The notes beneath the pieces were generated by a model that searched no databases, was not told the DNA's origin, and saw nothing but the letters and a program-made list of their open reading frames with translations. Source: Takakia lepidozioides (taxonomy: Eukaryota > Streptophyta > Takakiopsida > Takakiales > Takakiaceae). Taken from it: 60,000 bases of DNA. The stretch is taken from NCBI GenBank assembly GCA_030704615.1, contig CM060732.1, positions 14,324,001-14,384,000 on the forward strand, given 5' to 3'. Positions 46,740 to 56,954 of the stretch are shown here, one piece after another. Every line of letters starts with the position of its first letter. Position 1 is the first letter of the stretch. Both the position numbers and the translations under genes were made by a program.

Positions 46740-48125
46740 TACATAGAGGTTGAGGGATGGAAAAAACTTACCTTGCATACTGTTCCAGCACAACAACAAA
46801 TCAGCAGGATAGGGTGCACCCACATTTTGCATGTACATGTCCACGATGGTATTGTATCTTGTTTGTTTAAATGGCCCTTCTGAGTTTTCTCCTTCTCAAA
46901 ATGTTCAATGAGAGCAGGGAGTTGGGATTGGTAAGGGCAGAACCTGATATAGTGCTCCTTGGATTTGCAAATCATGCATGCTACCACGGACAACCTGGCT
47001 TCATACCTAGGGCCAGTGTTAGTCTTACCCTTGTTACTTCACCCACTTGTACCAGAGGGCCTCCAGTTAACTTCAGCCTTGAATGCTTGAAGCTGGTCTT
47101 CAATTTCATGACGAAGAGAAGAGAGTTCTTGTACAATGGACGGCACCGGGTTATCAGCAAGTTATCTGCCACCCTGAAATTCCCATCACTGCATTCAATA
47201 TGTTTTCCTTCGCTGGAAAGATGTGTGTGTTTGGAGGGGGCACTAGCTTTGGCAAGGCCAGCCTTAGCAGCCTTTAAACGAAGACGTTCTTCTATCAATT
47301 CGACCATCTCATCTTCAGTAGTATAGGTCTGCTTCTGGAGAAACACTTTCTCAGCAGGTGGCAGTCCCTCTACAAAGCAATGTTTCAAAATAGCAGGTCT
47401 TTTAGAGGCAATCAGGACAGACTTACATATGGCAGTCCTCAAATCAGAGTAGTATTTCCACACACTGTCACCATAGTGAAATTTTAAATCTGGAGTGGTG
47501 TAAGCTATGGGCTTCTCTTCTTGAATAGTTTCCGTGCCAACTCCCTTGCTTCTACCCACGTGAGATCTACCTTATACTTGATGTTGGATTCAAAAATCTT
47601 TCGAGCCTCACCCTTGAGGCAAATCTGAAAGGATTTAACTTGAAACTTTGGTGGGACACCATTTATCTCTATACTGATTTCAAAAAACTCCAAGAAAGAC
47701 TCAAAATCTTCCCCCAAGTTGTACTCAGGGTATTATTGCTTATGCATACGTTCTCCAGGTTCAGATTTCCAAGATGTAGTATCTGGAGCTTCAGTTTGTT
47801 TCAGCAACATCTTCATGAGAGGGTGGCAATTAGAAATCACCCCCATGGCTTCACACAGCTCCTCCACATCAAATGTGGGTTGAGAATCAGCCATCGGACC
47901 CTTCTGTTTGAGGTCTCCGGACGACTCTCCTCGTTCAGTGTTTTTTTGTTCATTAGTTGTTGTCCATTCCTTCTCCTTCGTTGTACGTTGTTCCAACTCA
48001 CTTAGTCCCATTGTCTCTTCTGCTTCTTTTTCTAACTTTGCTCTTATAAAAATAGGCATGAGGTAAGGAGACACTGCTACCTGTCCGAAGGGGCACTGAG
48101 CTGCGACTCCCACCCGAAGACACAA
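46740..48125 (-). pseudogene. Gypsy-type gag with zinc knuckle, inverted relative to the protease
   Basis: Minus-strand pieces read in order: an acidic N-terminus (about 48060-47735), a gag core with FLEFFEISIEINGVPPKF and LKGEARKIFESN, then FHYGDSVWKYYSDLRTAI and CFVEGLPPAEKVFLQ. A Lys/Ala-rich region follows, and near 46975 comes CMICKSKEHYIRFC, a CX2CX4HX4C zinc knuckle. Frame changes occur near 47710 and 47510. Normal elements have gag and protease on one strand; here they converge near 46880. Confidence 0.7.
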
Positions 48126-48549
48126 TGAGAGGTAATGAAACGATGTTTGTGCAGCATGTACACGCCTTCACCCAGGAATTGTCACACCTCGTTCTCACCC
48201 TTGAGCCAGAATGTGACCCGGATGATGCTGCAAATCACTTTTTCCTTGACCAGGAGAGTGTGAGCAGGATAGCTCTCTGCAGTAGAAGGCTTGCACAAAC
48301 CGACACTCTCTTGGCGAAAACAAATCCCTGGAAACACTACAACGTTACTGGCACAATACGGAAAATTAGTAGAAGTAATGCCAGAGATGATTTCGTCCCA
48401 GGTGGGGGCCCCGGGTTGGGGTGGGTGAAATCCTAGGCCGAAGATTTGCAGGTAAAATGGCTGACCCTCCCTTTACCAGTTCCCACAACCGCAAAGGACT
48501 CGGTTTGTTGGGTGGCCGAAAGCTCTCGATCTGTATGTCCAACTTGCGG
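48126..48549. other. Spacer, no gene seen
   Basis: Between the gag relic and the unrecognised minus-strand ORF. Short ORFs only. TGGGGGCCCCGGGTTGGGG at 48401 is a small GC-rich near-palindrome. Confidence 0.35.
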
Positions 48550-49033
48550 GTCACTGAAAATTGTGGAATGCCAAGTACCGCCCAGCTGAGCGATTCTCCT
48601 CTCTGTAGTTGTTCCTTAGCACTAGCAAGCGGGATTTGGAGGGCGATTTCCTTATAATGCAGCTTAAGAAACAGACGTGTAGCATAGGCTCATTGCAGGG
48701 AATGCAGCGCCCCTGCTCTCGGCGCTCGGCCCTGGTGTGCACTGCCTTGGAGGCCTCCTTACGGGCTGTTTCCTCAAAGGTTTTGGTAGTTGTGAACAGA
48801 CTTAGAGCGAGCGAGCGGGAGGGAGGGCAAACATGCATGGACGGCGTGTCCAGCGGCAACTCAAGGCGTGGGAATGGCTCCCCTTCCGGATGATCAACAA
48901 AGACAATCTGCTCAGGAAGATGATTGCGGGCGAGTTCACAGATGTAACGCGCCTCCAATGCGTGAGCCTGACTCTTGCGAGGGACTTTGATTTGTTCAAG
49001 ATCAAACCAGTTGCGCTCAAAATTGGAAGCCAT
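48550..49033 (-). CDS. Unrecognised ORF, possible first exon of a gene
   Basis: From the ATG at 49033 the minus strand encodes MASNFERNWFDLEQIKVPRK and on to CELARNHLPEQIVFVDHPEG, FPRLELPLDTPSMHVC and a Lys/Arg/Glu-rich helix with CIPCNEPMLHVC. Composition looks like real protein, but I recognise no family. It lies inside the 80-bp direct repeats, so it may belong to the retroelement relic or be a captured exon. No splice partner was found. Confidence 0.35.
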
Positions 49034-49210
49034 GGCATTCAATCACTAAGCTCTCAAAACGTAGGAAAGCATAGATAGACAGACTCTCTCTCCCTTCCAC
49101 AGTGCACAACGAACCAGCCGCCATTTTGCTATCCCCTTTCCTCCTAATCATGCAAGATCCCCGTACCAAATCTATTGTCTCAGGTGTTTCGTACCACTGA
49201 CATTCCCTAC

Positions 49211-49289
49211 CGGCTTAGTTTAGCAACAGGGAATATAGTGTATAGAGCAGGCCTGGCAAAGATGACGGAATCTCCCTCAAAGGATACAA
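49211..49289 (+). repeat. 80-bp direct repeat flanking a retroelement relic, right copy
   Basis: Partner of 45890-45969. The 3.3 kb between the two holds protease and gag pieces in opposite orientations. Confidence 0.7.
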
Positions 49290-49984
49290 CGAGCTCTCAC
49301 ATCCACTGTCAGTTCACAACATCCATGCACACATTCAAGTACAACGCCACGCAGCACTTCATACACGCAAGCGCAGCTACGGCGTGAGCCTAGCCGCGTG
49401 AGCCCAGGAGCTCGGCTCACGCTTTGCCCTCTAAGCGTGAGCCCAGGGGTTTAGTGGAGGAAGAAGCAGGCCGCATACCCGAATAATCTATTTAGAGAGG
49501 GTCCTATTGTCGTGGAAGCAGTTATAGCGCTTAAAAAAAGAGGTATAGAAAACATGGAATGGTCATTGTGAAAGTTACTGAGGTTTTCTTATTGAAGAAG
49601 AGGTGAAATAAAAGGTTGGGTGAGTCATCATGAATCTTACTTAGGGATTCTTGCATGAACAAGAGGCAAGAAAAGTTTGGATGCTCATTGTCAAGCTATC
49701 TGACGTTTCCAATATTTCATCCATGGTGGATGAATGATGGATGGATGAAATATTGAAGGAGAGGATTAAAATAATGAGGATGGGCAAGAACAGGCCCCAA
49801 AATATGACCACTCATTGTGAAATAGACAATGGTTTTTATTAATGTAGATAAGGTGAAAATTTGACAGATGACCATCTACAAGTTTATTTAGGATTTGTTT
49901 GTGAAGAAGAGGTGAAAAAAAGTTGAGCTCTATCATTGTCAAACTTCTTCAGGATTCTATTATAATAGAAGAGGTTGTCAAGTT
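49290..49984. other. AT-rich spacer, no gene seen
   Basis: An imperfect palindrome around GCGTGAGCCCAGGAGCTCGGCTCACGC occurs at 49396-49422. From 49490 to 49970 the sequence has loosely repeated phrases (GAAGAAGAGGTGAAA, CTCATTGTGAAA) of about 100 bp spacing, perhaps a decayed tandem repeat. Confidence 0.45.
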
Positions 49985-50404
49985 AAATAAGCATAGTGTG
50001 AAACTAGCTAGAATAAAGCTAGTTATTTGTATTTAACACTTGGATTTAGGTCAAGTGTTAAATCAGGTGTCAAGTTTAGTTTGACACCCGACCCGTCTTA
50101 TCTTCACGAGAGCGGCAGTCGCGCGGCTCATCTCTCTCGAGTTGAGCCTGCGCGACCGAGCTCCTTCATCGTGTAGGACTGAGTGTGCTCATGATGGGAG
50201 TGTAGGTTGTTGTGGGGTGGAGTCCCCACAGCTTGGGGTGCCCCTGGCTCGACTTCTATTCTAAAGAGTGATGGTTTTGGTTGTCATGTTTTGTATCAAC
50301 AGTGTGTACTTAGCTTTTCTATCACTCGAGAGAGATGACTCTATCTAGTTTTCCAGTGCTAAGCTAGATATGATGTTTTTGTTTTTAAGCACTATTATAG
50401 TAGA
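49985..50404 (+). mobile_element. LTR-like relic, copy 2
   Basis: Related to 9345-10015 through GGTGTCAAG, GGCTCATCT followed by AGTTGAGCCT, and a hairpin before CTGGCTCGACTT. It is followed at 50408 by TGGTCGCCAGAGGCC, which resembles a degraded tRNA-primer binding site of the TGGTATCAGAGC type. That would make this a left LTR with the start of an internal region. Confidence 0.45.
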
Positions 50405-50899
50405 GATGGTCGCCAGAGGCCAATGCTTTGCAGTTCGAATCCGGAGCGTTCTTCTTCAACGAGTGGTAGCTCGGCGTCCACAGCATGCTGCTCAAACAAA
50501 GAGTAGCCCATCTAGAATCGCAGCATGTTGGAGAAGCTTGAGGAGTCGCGCCAGTGAAGCTACTGGCGAGGTGCGAGGTGCGTGTGGTGATCCGGTAACT
50601 GGCCCAGGCGTATGGAGAGGCTGCGGGGGCGTGGTGTCAGTGGCGCCGGGGGTCTTCTCGTTGAGGGCCTTTGCTGGGCTTTGTGTTGAGCAGGCCAGTG
50701 GGCTTGTTGGGGGAGAAGGATTATGTGGGCTGTGCATAAGGGGTACTAGCTGGGCAGCAGTGAAAGTATCGTAGTAGATGGTATAAATGTTAAGAGTTCC
50801 ATTTGTCCCTACAAAAACGGGCCCATCGTGATAAGGCACAACGATGGGGGTTGGGTTTACAAGGAACTTAGAACTCCCTATAGCTGTCGCAGTGGTCAG

Positions 50900-51291
50900 A
50901 TGAATCGTGCTAAGAGTGCGAAGCCAGACAACGGGCTTTTAACCTTCGAGACTCCTCACAGTGGCGTTGAGCTCACTCAAACTGAAGTCGGCGTGGAGAG
51001 CAAACCCACATGGAAATGGAGGTTGGTTATCTCCTATGATGGCACCAATTACTCAGGGTGGCGACTGTAGTCAAGGGCAAACGGTGTGACAGTGCAGTAC
51101 TTGGTAGAGGATGCACTGGCCAAGGTGACCAGATGCACACGTGATCAGCTGCTTCTTTGCGCTACAGGCCGCACAGATGCTGGTGTTCATGCCTGGGGTC
51201 AGGTGGCTCATTTTGTGACTCCATATTGCTTTGACCAGTTACAATTCTCGCATACATCCCTGAATGGCATTCTGCCCTATGACATTCGAGT
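50900..51291 (+). pseudogene. tRNA pseudouridine synthase (TruA family) fragment
   Basis: The frame reads WKWRLVISYDGTNYSGWRL, then after one TAG (51068-51070) NGVTVQYLVEDALAKVT, CATGRTDAGVHAWGQVAHF and [25 protein letters not shown] holds the catalytic Asp of TruA-type enzymes, which modify U38-U40 of tRNA. The TAG sits where a conserved Gln follows FxGWRL, so a C to T change explains it. The fragment stops at 51291, where an opposite-strand glycolate oxidase fragment begins. It is a captured piece, not a working gene. Confidence 0.88.
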
Positions 51292-51531
51292 ACGAGGGGT
51301 GTCCACAGTGAGGGCAATGGCCTTAAAACCTGCACGCTTTGCTCGGCGTACCAATTGTGCAACCACATTTCTGCCCTTGTATACGTAAAGCTGGAAGAAG
51401 CGGATGCCAGGACCTACTGATGCAACCTCTTCAACACTGCTGGTTGCCCAGGATGACAGGGTCATGACTGTGCCAGCAGCAGATACTGCTCTTGCAGTGG
51501 CCAGCTCACCGTCAGGGTGAGCCATCCTCTG
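51292..51531 (-). pseudogene. Glycolate oxidase (2-hydroxy-acid oxidase) fragment
   Basis: About 80 residues read without a break: [48 protein letters not shown], and [12 protein letters not shown]. This is the FMN-binding front part of peroxisomal glycolate oxidase, an (S)-2-hydroxy-acid oxidase of photorespiration. It is cut at both ends, joined at 51291 to TruA on the other strand and at 51532 to unrelated Ser-rich sequence. The absence of an intron over this length would suit a reverse-transcribed origin, but this was not checked against a gene model. Confidence 0.9.
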
Positions 51532-52360
51532 CACGGCAAGACTTGTCGAGCCTGGTTGCAAGGCTGACAGACCATCGGAAGATTCACCTAATGAGGACGA
51601 TGCTATTTCCGACCGACGCAAGTTAGAGAAAGACATTGACGGATCAAGAGAAGACAACCCTGAGACAGGCTGCGAAGCTAAAGCTGGAGGAGAGGAGAAA
51701 GCTGCGGAATCGGAGACCAAAGGGGGTATCTGTACCATTTGACTAATATTAGGGGAAGCAAAAGTAAAGGTGAAGACCGCAAGGAGAGTACGAGGCTGCA
51801 GGCCGTGTCAAGAGAGAAAGGGCGGACAATGCCGTGTAATCTTCCTGTGAGACAGAGAGGGTACAATGACGAAAGACTTTAAAAAAAAGGAGACCAACTA
51901 GAATTTGATGCTGAATCTAAAAAAGAGATGGTGGCAACATCAGACTCAAGCCAGCCACTGAGATCAGCAGCGCGCTTGTTCCACAACACACAGCGCATGT
52001 TACAATCAACAGCAAACGCAGGAACCGGCAGCTCATCGACATAGACAAACGCATCAGTGCCGAGGGCTTTCTCCCCCGTAACTGGAATGGGCCGGGGACC
52101 CGCAAGCTCCAGCACAAAGTCCAGTGCTTCCGCTGGTAATCCTCCTCAGTGAGTTTATCGTTAGCCACCAAGGCCTCGAACAGACTGTGAGTGACCCCTC
52201 GCCTGTACATGGCGTCCATAAACATGTCTTTCCTCCCCCTCTCTTGGTGCGCAAGCCTGCAAGCAATCACGGAATGTTGACACCACTCTCTCTCACAGCA
52301 AGACACTACTGAGTGCCACAGTTCCCTGGATGTTGGAGCAAGGTGTGAATTATAGGGCAC
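51532..52360 (-). pseudogene. Ser-rich and PAS-like gene fragments
   Basis: Two further minus-strand pieces. 51570-51738 is Ser-rich ([19 protein letters not shown]) and unrecognised. About 52120-51900 reads ALDFVLELAGPRPIPVTGE, then YVDELPVPAFAVDCNMRCVL and WNKRAADLSGWLESD, which looks like the start of a PAS sensor domain. Upstream, at 52250-52130 in another frame, is GVTHSLFEALVANDKLTEED. No complete domain remains. Together with TruA and glycolate oxidase they form a mosaic of gene pieces. Confidence 0.5.
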
Positions 52361-52738
52361 GTGGCCAGGGAACCTAGGAAACCAATAGAACGTAGGGAAC
52401 CTGGGAACCAGTTACCAGATAGTTTGGGTGTAACTTTAAATTTTTAAATTTGAAAACCTTAAAAATAAAAATAAAACAGGGCATTTTGATCTAATTTAAA
52501 TGATTTAAAGCCAAATTGGTCATATCTTTGTCAAATGGACTCTGTTTGACCCAGTTTTTGGGGGGATAGCTGCAGAAAGGGGATATCTACCTATCTAGAC
52601 CTGGTTTTTTGTTTTTGGGACTCTGCTAGAAATCTATGGAATTTTTAGAGTGTGAGTGTGCCATGAAAGATCCACAATCCTGTTTCTAGAACCTGTTCTG
52701 GTCTACATGAGAGATAAATTTGGGGATGTACTCCTTGT
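52361..52738. other. AT-rich spacer, no gene seen
   Basis: Begins with repeated GGGAACCTRGGAAACC words (52350-52410) and then AT-rich DNA. It may be the 5' leader of the following ORF or of the gypsy element. Confidence 0.4.
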
Positions 52739-53503
52739 ATGGCTGGGGGAAATGAGGACGTAATTGAAGGGCAGGTCTTTTCTCTTAGCCTGTGCACACA
52801 AGGGGACAAGATTTATGTTTCCCAAGGAACTCAGACTGATTTGAGTGGAGAACAGTTGGACGAGTTGATTGCATACTGGGAGTCAGGCATTAGCAATAGA
52901 CAACAGACTGCTGTAGTTGGCATTGAGGGCCTCAATATCGCCTTGGACAGTCAGAACTCTGTTGGAGCCAGCAATTCTGCAGCTGTAGGTGAAATACCAA
53001 AGTGGGTGAAAGCTAGGCTTGGAACACAGCCAAAGACAGCCCCGGGGACCAAGGTGTTCAGCCACAAGGCCGTGGTGTACTGGAGCAGAGGAGCAGGAGC
53101 TACACAAGTTTGTGCAATCGGACATGGTTGCAGCCGGATACGCTCTGCACAGGGCAACCACGAGCGGGGGTTCATTAGCAATGACATGTTTGTTGTACGT
53201 GAAGGAGATGCAGTCATTCGCAATGAGGACACCCGCAACCGTCTCAAAGCTTTCGAGTTGAGAGACTATCAGACCCTACCTTTGTTTTCCTTAGTGTTCA
53301 GTGAGCGGGAGATAGGGGAGTATTGCTTTGTCTCTACCTGGCAGAAAGAGGAGGAGGGTTGGTTAGAGCGAGCTACTGTAGCTTGGGACAAGGTTAGTGG
53401 CAGGTTTCTGGACATAGATATACCTCCTACACCTTTACCATCATGCAGAGCGAGGCACTTTGAGAGAAGTCTGGCAGTAGTTGATAGCATAGATCAGGAT
53501 TAG
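52739..53503 (+). CDS. Unrecognised intact 254-residue ORF just upstream of the gypsy element
   Basis: An uninterrupted frame from ATG to TAG, starting MAGGNEDVIEG and including GTQTDLSGEQLDELIAYWES, GEIPKWVKARLG, FISNDMFVVREGDAVI and FSEREIGEYCFVSTWQKEEE. I recognise no family. Between 53085 and 53180 another frame (EEQELHKFVQSDMVAAGYAL) looks more protein-like than the main one, so two compensating frameshifts are possible. It is on the same strand as gag, 600 bp ahead of it. It could be an extra gene of the gypsy element or another fragment in the adjacent mosaic. Confidence 0.45.
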   Translation: MAGGNEDVIEGQVFSLSLCTQGDKIYVSQGTQTDLSGEQLDELIAYWESGISNRQQTAVVGIEGLNIALDSQNSVGASNSAAVGEIPKWVKARLGTQPKTAPGTKVFSHKAVVYWSRGAGATQVCAIGHGCSRIRSAQGNHERGFISNDMFVVREGDAVIRNEDTRNRLKAFELRDYQTLPLFSLVFSEREIGEYCFVSTWQKEEEGWLERATVAWDKVSGRFLDIDIPPTPLPSCRARHFERSLAVVDSIDQD

Positions 53504-54118
53504 ATCTTGCTTGGTCGGGCTTCTATTCTTCCCCTCCATCTCTGTACTATTTCATTACCTTGTACTTGTAGTTGCCAAAGCCTCTCTTGGTGGAGGCCAG
53601 TCAGTCCGGGTTTTGGGCTGGGGCTATTCTGCAGGATCAGCATTGCAGCTGGATTTTGGTGGGGGGGTGTTGATGTTTTGATTTCTTGTATTGGATCCCC
53701 CCAACACCTGCATGCTTGACTGTGCGCCATGTTGGTTTTGTGTGGGCGCTTGCTTTCATAGGGATTAGGCCGGATTTGATCACCGGTCAATCCTAGAGTA
53801 TGCTGTGGTTGTGAGGCTGGAGTGATGACCAGAAAGACCACCAGTGTTTCTTCTATGGTGAGGCTGGGTTGATGACCAGCCAACCATAGGAGTTCTTGCG
53901 GTGGATGTAGGTGCAGGTGCCCTGAGCCATTGGGATATGACCCTTAAACTGCAACAGGTACCCACCCGTGTCACTATTAGATTAGTACTAGAGCCTTATA
54001 GTGTCACGTGGAGGAGGTGCACATTGTGAGTGTCATTACGGAGTTACCCAAGGGTTTTGAGGGGAGTACGGCTACAGGCAGGCAGTAACAGTGAGAGTGG
54101 GTTCACAAGACGAGGTAT
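53504..54118 (+). other. Leader between the unknown ORF and gag
   Basis: Non-coding, with a tandem pair of GAGGCTGGRKTGATGACCAG words at 53811 and 53861. No clear LTR end or primer binding site was found, so the left boundary of the gypsy element is not fixed. Confidence 0.4.
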
Positions 54119-55445
54119 TTGGTTCAGACCACCTTCACCGCCACCCTCAATTATGTAGAGTCAGACATAGACTCGGAGGCTTCATCAACAGGTGTGCACT
54201 TTCATTCGCCATTGTTGTGGGACGACATGGAGGAGATGTATGGAGCTACCAAGGGGCCTCGTAGGTACTCTAGAGCTGTGGGCACAATCGAGTTGGATGA
54301 CTTTATCTAGGAGTTCGACAGCTGGTGTGATTTGCAGCAGATGCGCAATCCACAGCTATTCACCCCATTCATGGCGTGGAAGGGACTGTTCCAGCATTTG
54401 GAAGGCCCGCCTATGGACGATTACCACGAGTTCAGGCGAGGACATGAAGCAGAGATTGAGGAGTGGAGGATGTATTGGTCACCTGACTACGTCTCCATTA
54501 CTCGAGGCACGACGTGACCAGTAGCTGCATCAGTACCAATAGCTCCCACTGCCAGCACTAGTAGTGGAGCAAGTAGTGCTGGTATTCTGCAGGTGGTACC
54601 AGTTCAAAAGGTGCTACTACTCCTCCTGCCACGACTACAACACATGTGCCTAGATTCAACCGGTGGTGGAGTTCTTCCAGGAGTTGCGGAGGAACTACCA
54701 AGGTGTACGGACAGAGAAGCTGCCAAAGTTTGCAAGACTTCCAGCGCAAACCCAGTGAGAGCCTGCGAGAGGCGTACACTCGTATGAGGCGCTTGATAAG
54801 TGTGACCCAAGGGGTTACTGAAGCTCAGGCAATCCAGTTTTGGTATGGAATTTGGACAAGGAGCTCAAGAGAAGGGTGCGAGATGCAACCCTGTTACAAG
54901 CAGCCCAACCCACATTAGCAGATGTGTTTCTGCTGGCTGAGCGGATTGAGCTCAACATGGTGGAGGAGCGAGTTATTACAATTGGATTGGCAAGGACATG
55001 CCTGCACGGGGCACAGCTGTCAGCCTACAGGCACAAGGGACTGCCCAACAGCGTGGTCAGGGGGCAAGGTTGCCCAGCCCAAGTTCCATGGAGCTTACAG
55101 GGGACCTCAGGTGCAGAGGCCCGTGGCATCTTTTGCAGGCCAACAGCAACCAGGGGTGATATGTTGGACATGTGGAGGACCCCATGTCAAGAGAGATTGC
55201 CCAGAGAGTGGAAAAAGGCTGGCACAAGCACAACCTGCACAGTTGCAGTGTGGGCATTGTGGCAAGTATGGGCATGGAGATGCCAGTGTTATGACTTGCA
55301 TCTTGAGTTGCGCCCAGGCCAGTTCCAAGGGAACAATGGTGGCCGGGGGCGAGGTGGACCAGCCCAAAGAGACGAGGTGGTCGGGCACGAGGTGCAGGCC
55401 AAGGGCAAGCTCCACATGGCCAAGGACGCGGAGGTCAGGGTGTTG
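54119..55445 (+). pseudogene. Ty3/gypsy gag with two zinc knuckles
   Basis: The frame starts MVQTTFTATLNYVESD and, past an in-frame TAG at 54308-54310, gives EFDSWCDLQQMRNPQLFTPF and HLEGPPMDDYHEF. In shifted frames follow FQRKPSESLREAYTRMRRLI and LDKELKRRVRDATLLQ, the retrotransposon gag core. Two zinc knuckles come next: CWTCGGPHVKRDC (about 55162) and CGHCGKYGHGDA (about 55249). Basic Gly/Arg-rich sequence and QQLEQRLAAMA close the region. At least three frame changes are needed. This is the nucleocapsid part of the methyltransferase-bearing element. Confidence 0.85.
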
Positions 55446-56189
55446 ACCAAGGCATGGCCAATCGGCTTCAGCAGCTAGAGCAGAGGCTCGCTGCCATGGC
55501 TATAGCTCAGGCAGTACCGGCTCCCAGGCGGGATGGTCCACCTCCTGCTCCTGAGGGAGGAGATATGGGAGGCATGGGATTCATGTGCGGAGCAGCACTA
55601 CCACTAGAGCAAGTGGAGTCTGCTGCAGCCGTGACTCGAGGAGCAGCACGAGTTCCTGAGCCACGAGGTGCAGAGGTGGAGTTGGATCCACAACGTGGGG
55701 AGGCAAGCCGTCAGGCAAGGCTGCCTCAGTCATTCACCTTGGCGGAGACAGTGTCAACGCCATCCATGGCACCTAGTTCTCGCCCGACTATTACCGAGGC
55801 GGAGGTTTCTATGCCATTGGGGAGAGCTACACGTGCAGCACTGACACCTGCTGCCAAGGCTAGTGCGGCCGGTGTGTTATTGGGGGCAGCCACCTCTGTG
55901 TGTCAGGCCCCACTGTTCTCGGCAACAATGATTGCGACGCCGGGGATGAGACTAGCTGCAGTGTTCCGACTAGCAGCAACACTCTGTGAGAGTGGGAAGA
56001 TCACTTCATCTTCTGCGGAGTTAGTGGAAGGTGTAGTGGCAGAGGGATCCTCGGATTTGAGGGTCAAGACTGCCACGGCTGCGCCCTGGCAAGCTGCAGC
56101 TGTCAGGTTGATGGAGCTGCCATCTAGGCCAGCCTTTGAGCGCGCCATGGTGACACCTGGAGTTGTCTTATTAGACAACCAGGGAGGCA
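55446..56189 (+). pseudogene. Gag-pol linker, Ala/Pro-rich
   Basis: An open frame of low complexity rich in Ala, Pro, Gly and Glu joins gag to the protease. No domain was recognised, apart from a short predicted coiled coil at its start. It belongs to the same element by strand and position. Confidence 0.55.
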
Positions 56190-56566
56190 TTTTCACTTTG
56201 AGTGGACCGGCAGGCAGAAGAAGTACCGGCCACTGCGGGTCTTGTTGGACTCGGGAGCTCAGCCACTGATGTTGGGCAGAGCTGCTATTGCAGGTTTGGG
56301 CCTCATGGAGGCGGATATGGAGCCTTGTCCTTTCCAGATACAGACATCTCTGGGAGGATCAGAGCAGGCTCGGGGCATGACACGGCATTAGTTGGCCATT
56401 AGACTGCGGCCGGATCATCCTATCGATGGCTCAGTAATGCGAGCCGAGGCCATTGTGACAGACGCAGTCTCTTACGAAGTCCTCGTTGGTGGGGCAGTGT
56501 TATACCCCATGGGCTTCACCCTGGACTTTTGGGAGGAGTCAGCATCCTACAGGCCTGGATGGTAGT
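56190..56566 (+). pseudogene. Ty3/gypsy aspartic protease
   Basis: The frame reads RVLLDSGAQPLMLGRAAI (catalytic DSG motif at about 56247), then FQIQTSLGG, and after a TAG at 56389-56391 MRAEAIVTDAVSYEVLVGG and YPMGFTLDFW. This is the layout of a retropepsin with its second hydrophobic Gly-containing loop. It lies directly ahead of the methyltransferase region. Confidence 0.8.
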
Positions 56567-56954
56567 CAGGCAATGGTCGCCGTGCACAGCTCCCTGTGAC
56601 ATTCATTGGGGGTATAGCGGCTGCCCAGCGGGGCAAGATGCCAACACTAGCCGCCTTTACAGCTGCAGTTAGTTGGCCTGGAGAGTTGCTGGAAGGCAAT
56701 GCCCATGCAGAGGATGTGCCACCTCCAGCAGAGCAGGATGACATGCATGGTATGGCGGAGTTGTCTGCCATGGCTGCTCACACTCCATTGTGGGGTACGA
56801 GCAAGGATTTGCAGCAGGTTGCTGATCGACGGGTGCAACAAGCCTGGGTAGAGGCTTTTGTACCGTCAGGAGAGGAGGAGAGTGCGGGTATTGCACCAGG
56901 ACCACCTCAGTTGTCACCATTGGATACCCACACCTATTGTGTGGCAGTATCCGG
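56567..56954 (+). pseudogene. Linker between protease and methyltransferase
   Basis: An open frame (MTFIGGIAAAQRGKMP, AHTPLWGTSKDLQQVADRRV, IAPGPPQLSPLDTHTY) with no recognised domain runs into the methyltransferase by a frame change near 56940. Confidence 0.5.

Noticed and set aside
50407-50445. tRNA gene or SINE promoter (TGGTCGCCAGAGG then AGTTCGAATCC)
   Set aside because: The two boxes are only about 25 bp apart and no cloverleaf can be drawn; a degraded primer binding site or chance is likelier.
50370-50774. 134-codon plus-strand ORF after the second LTR-like block
   Set aside because: Gly/Val/Ala-rich without any motif; overlaps sequence that looks non-coding.
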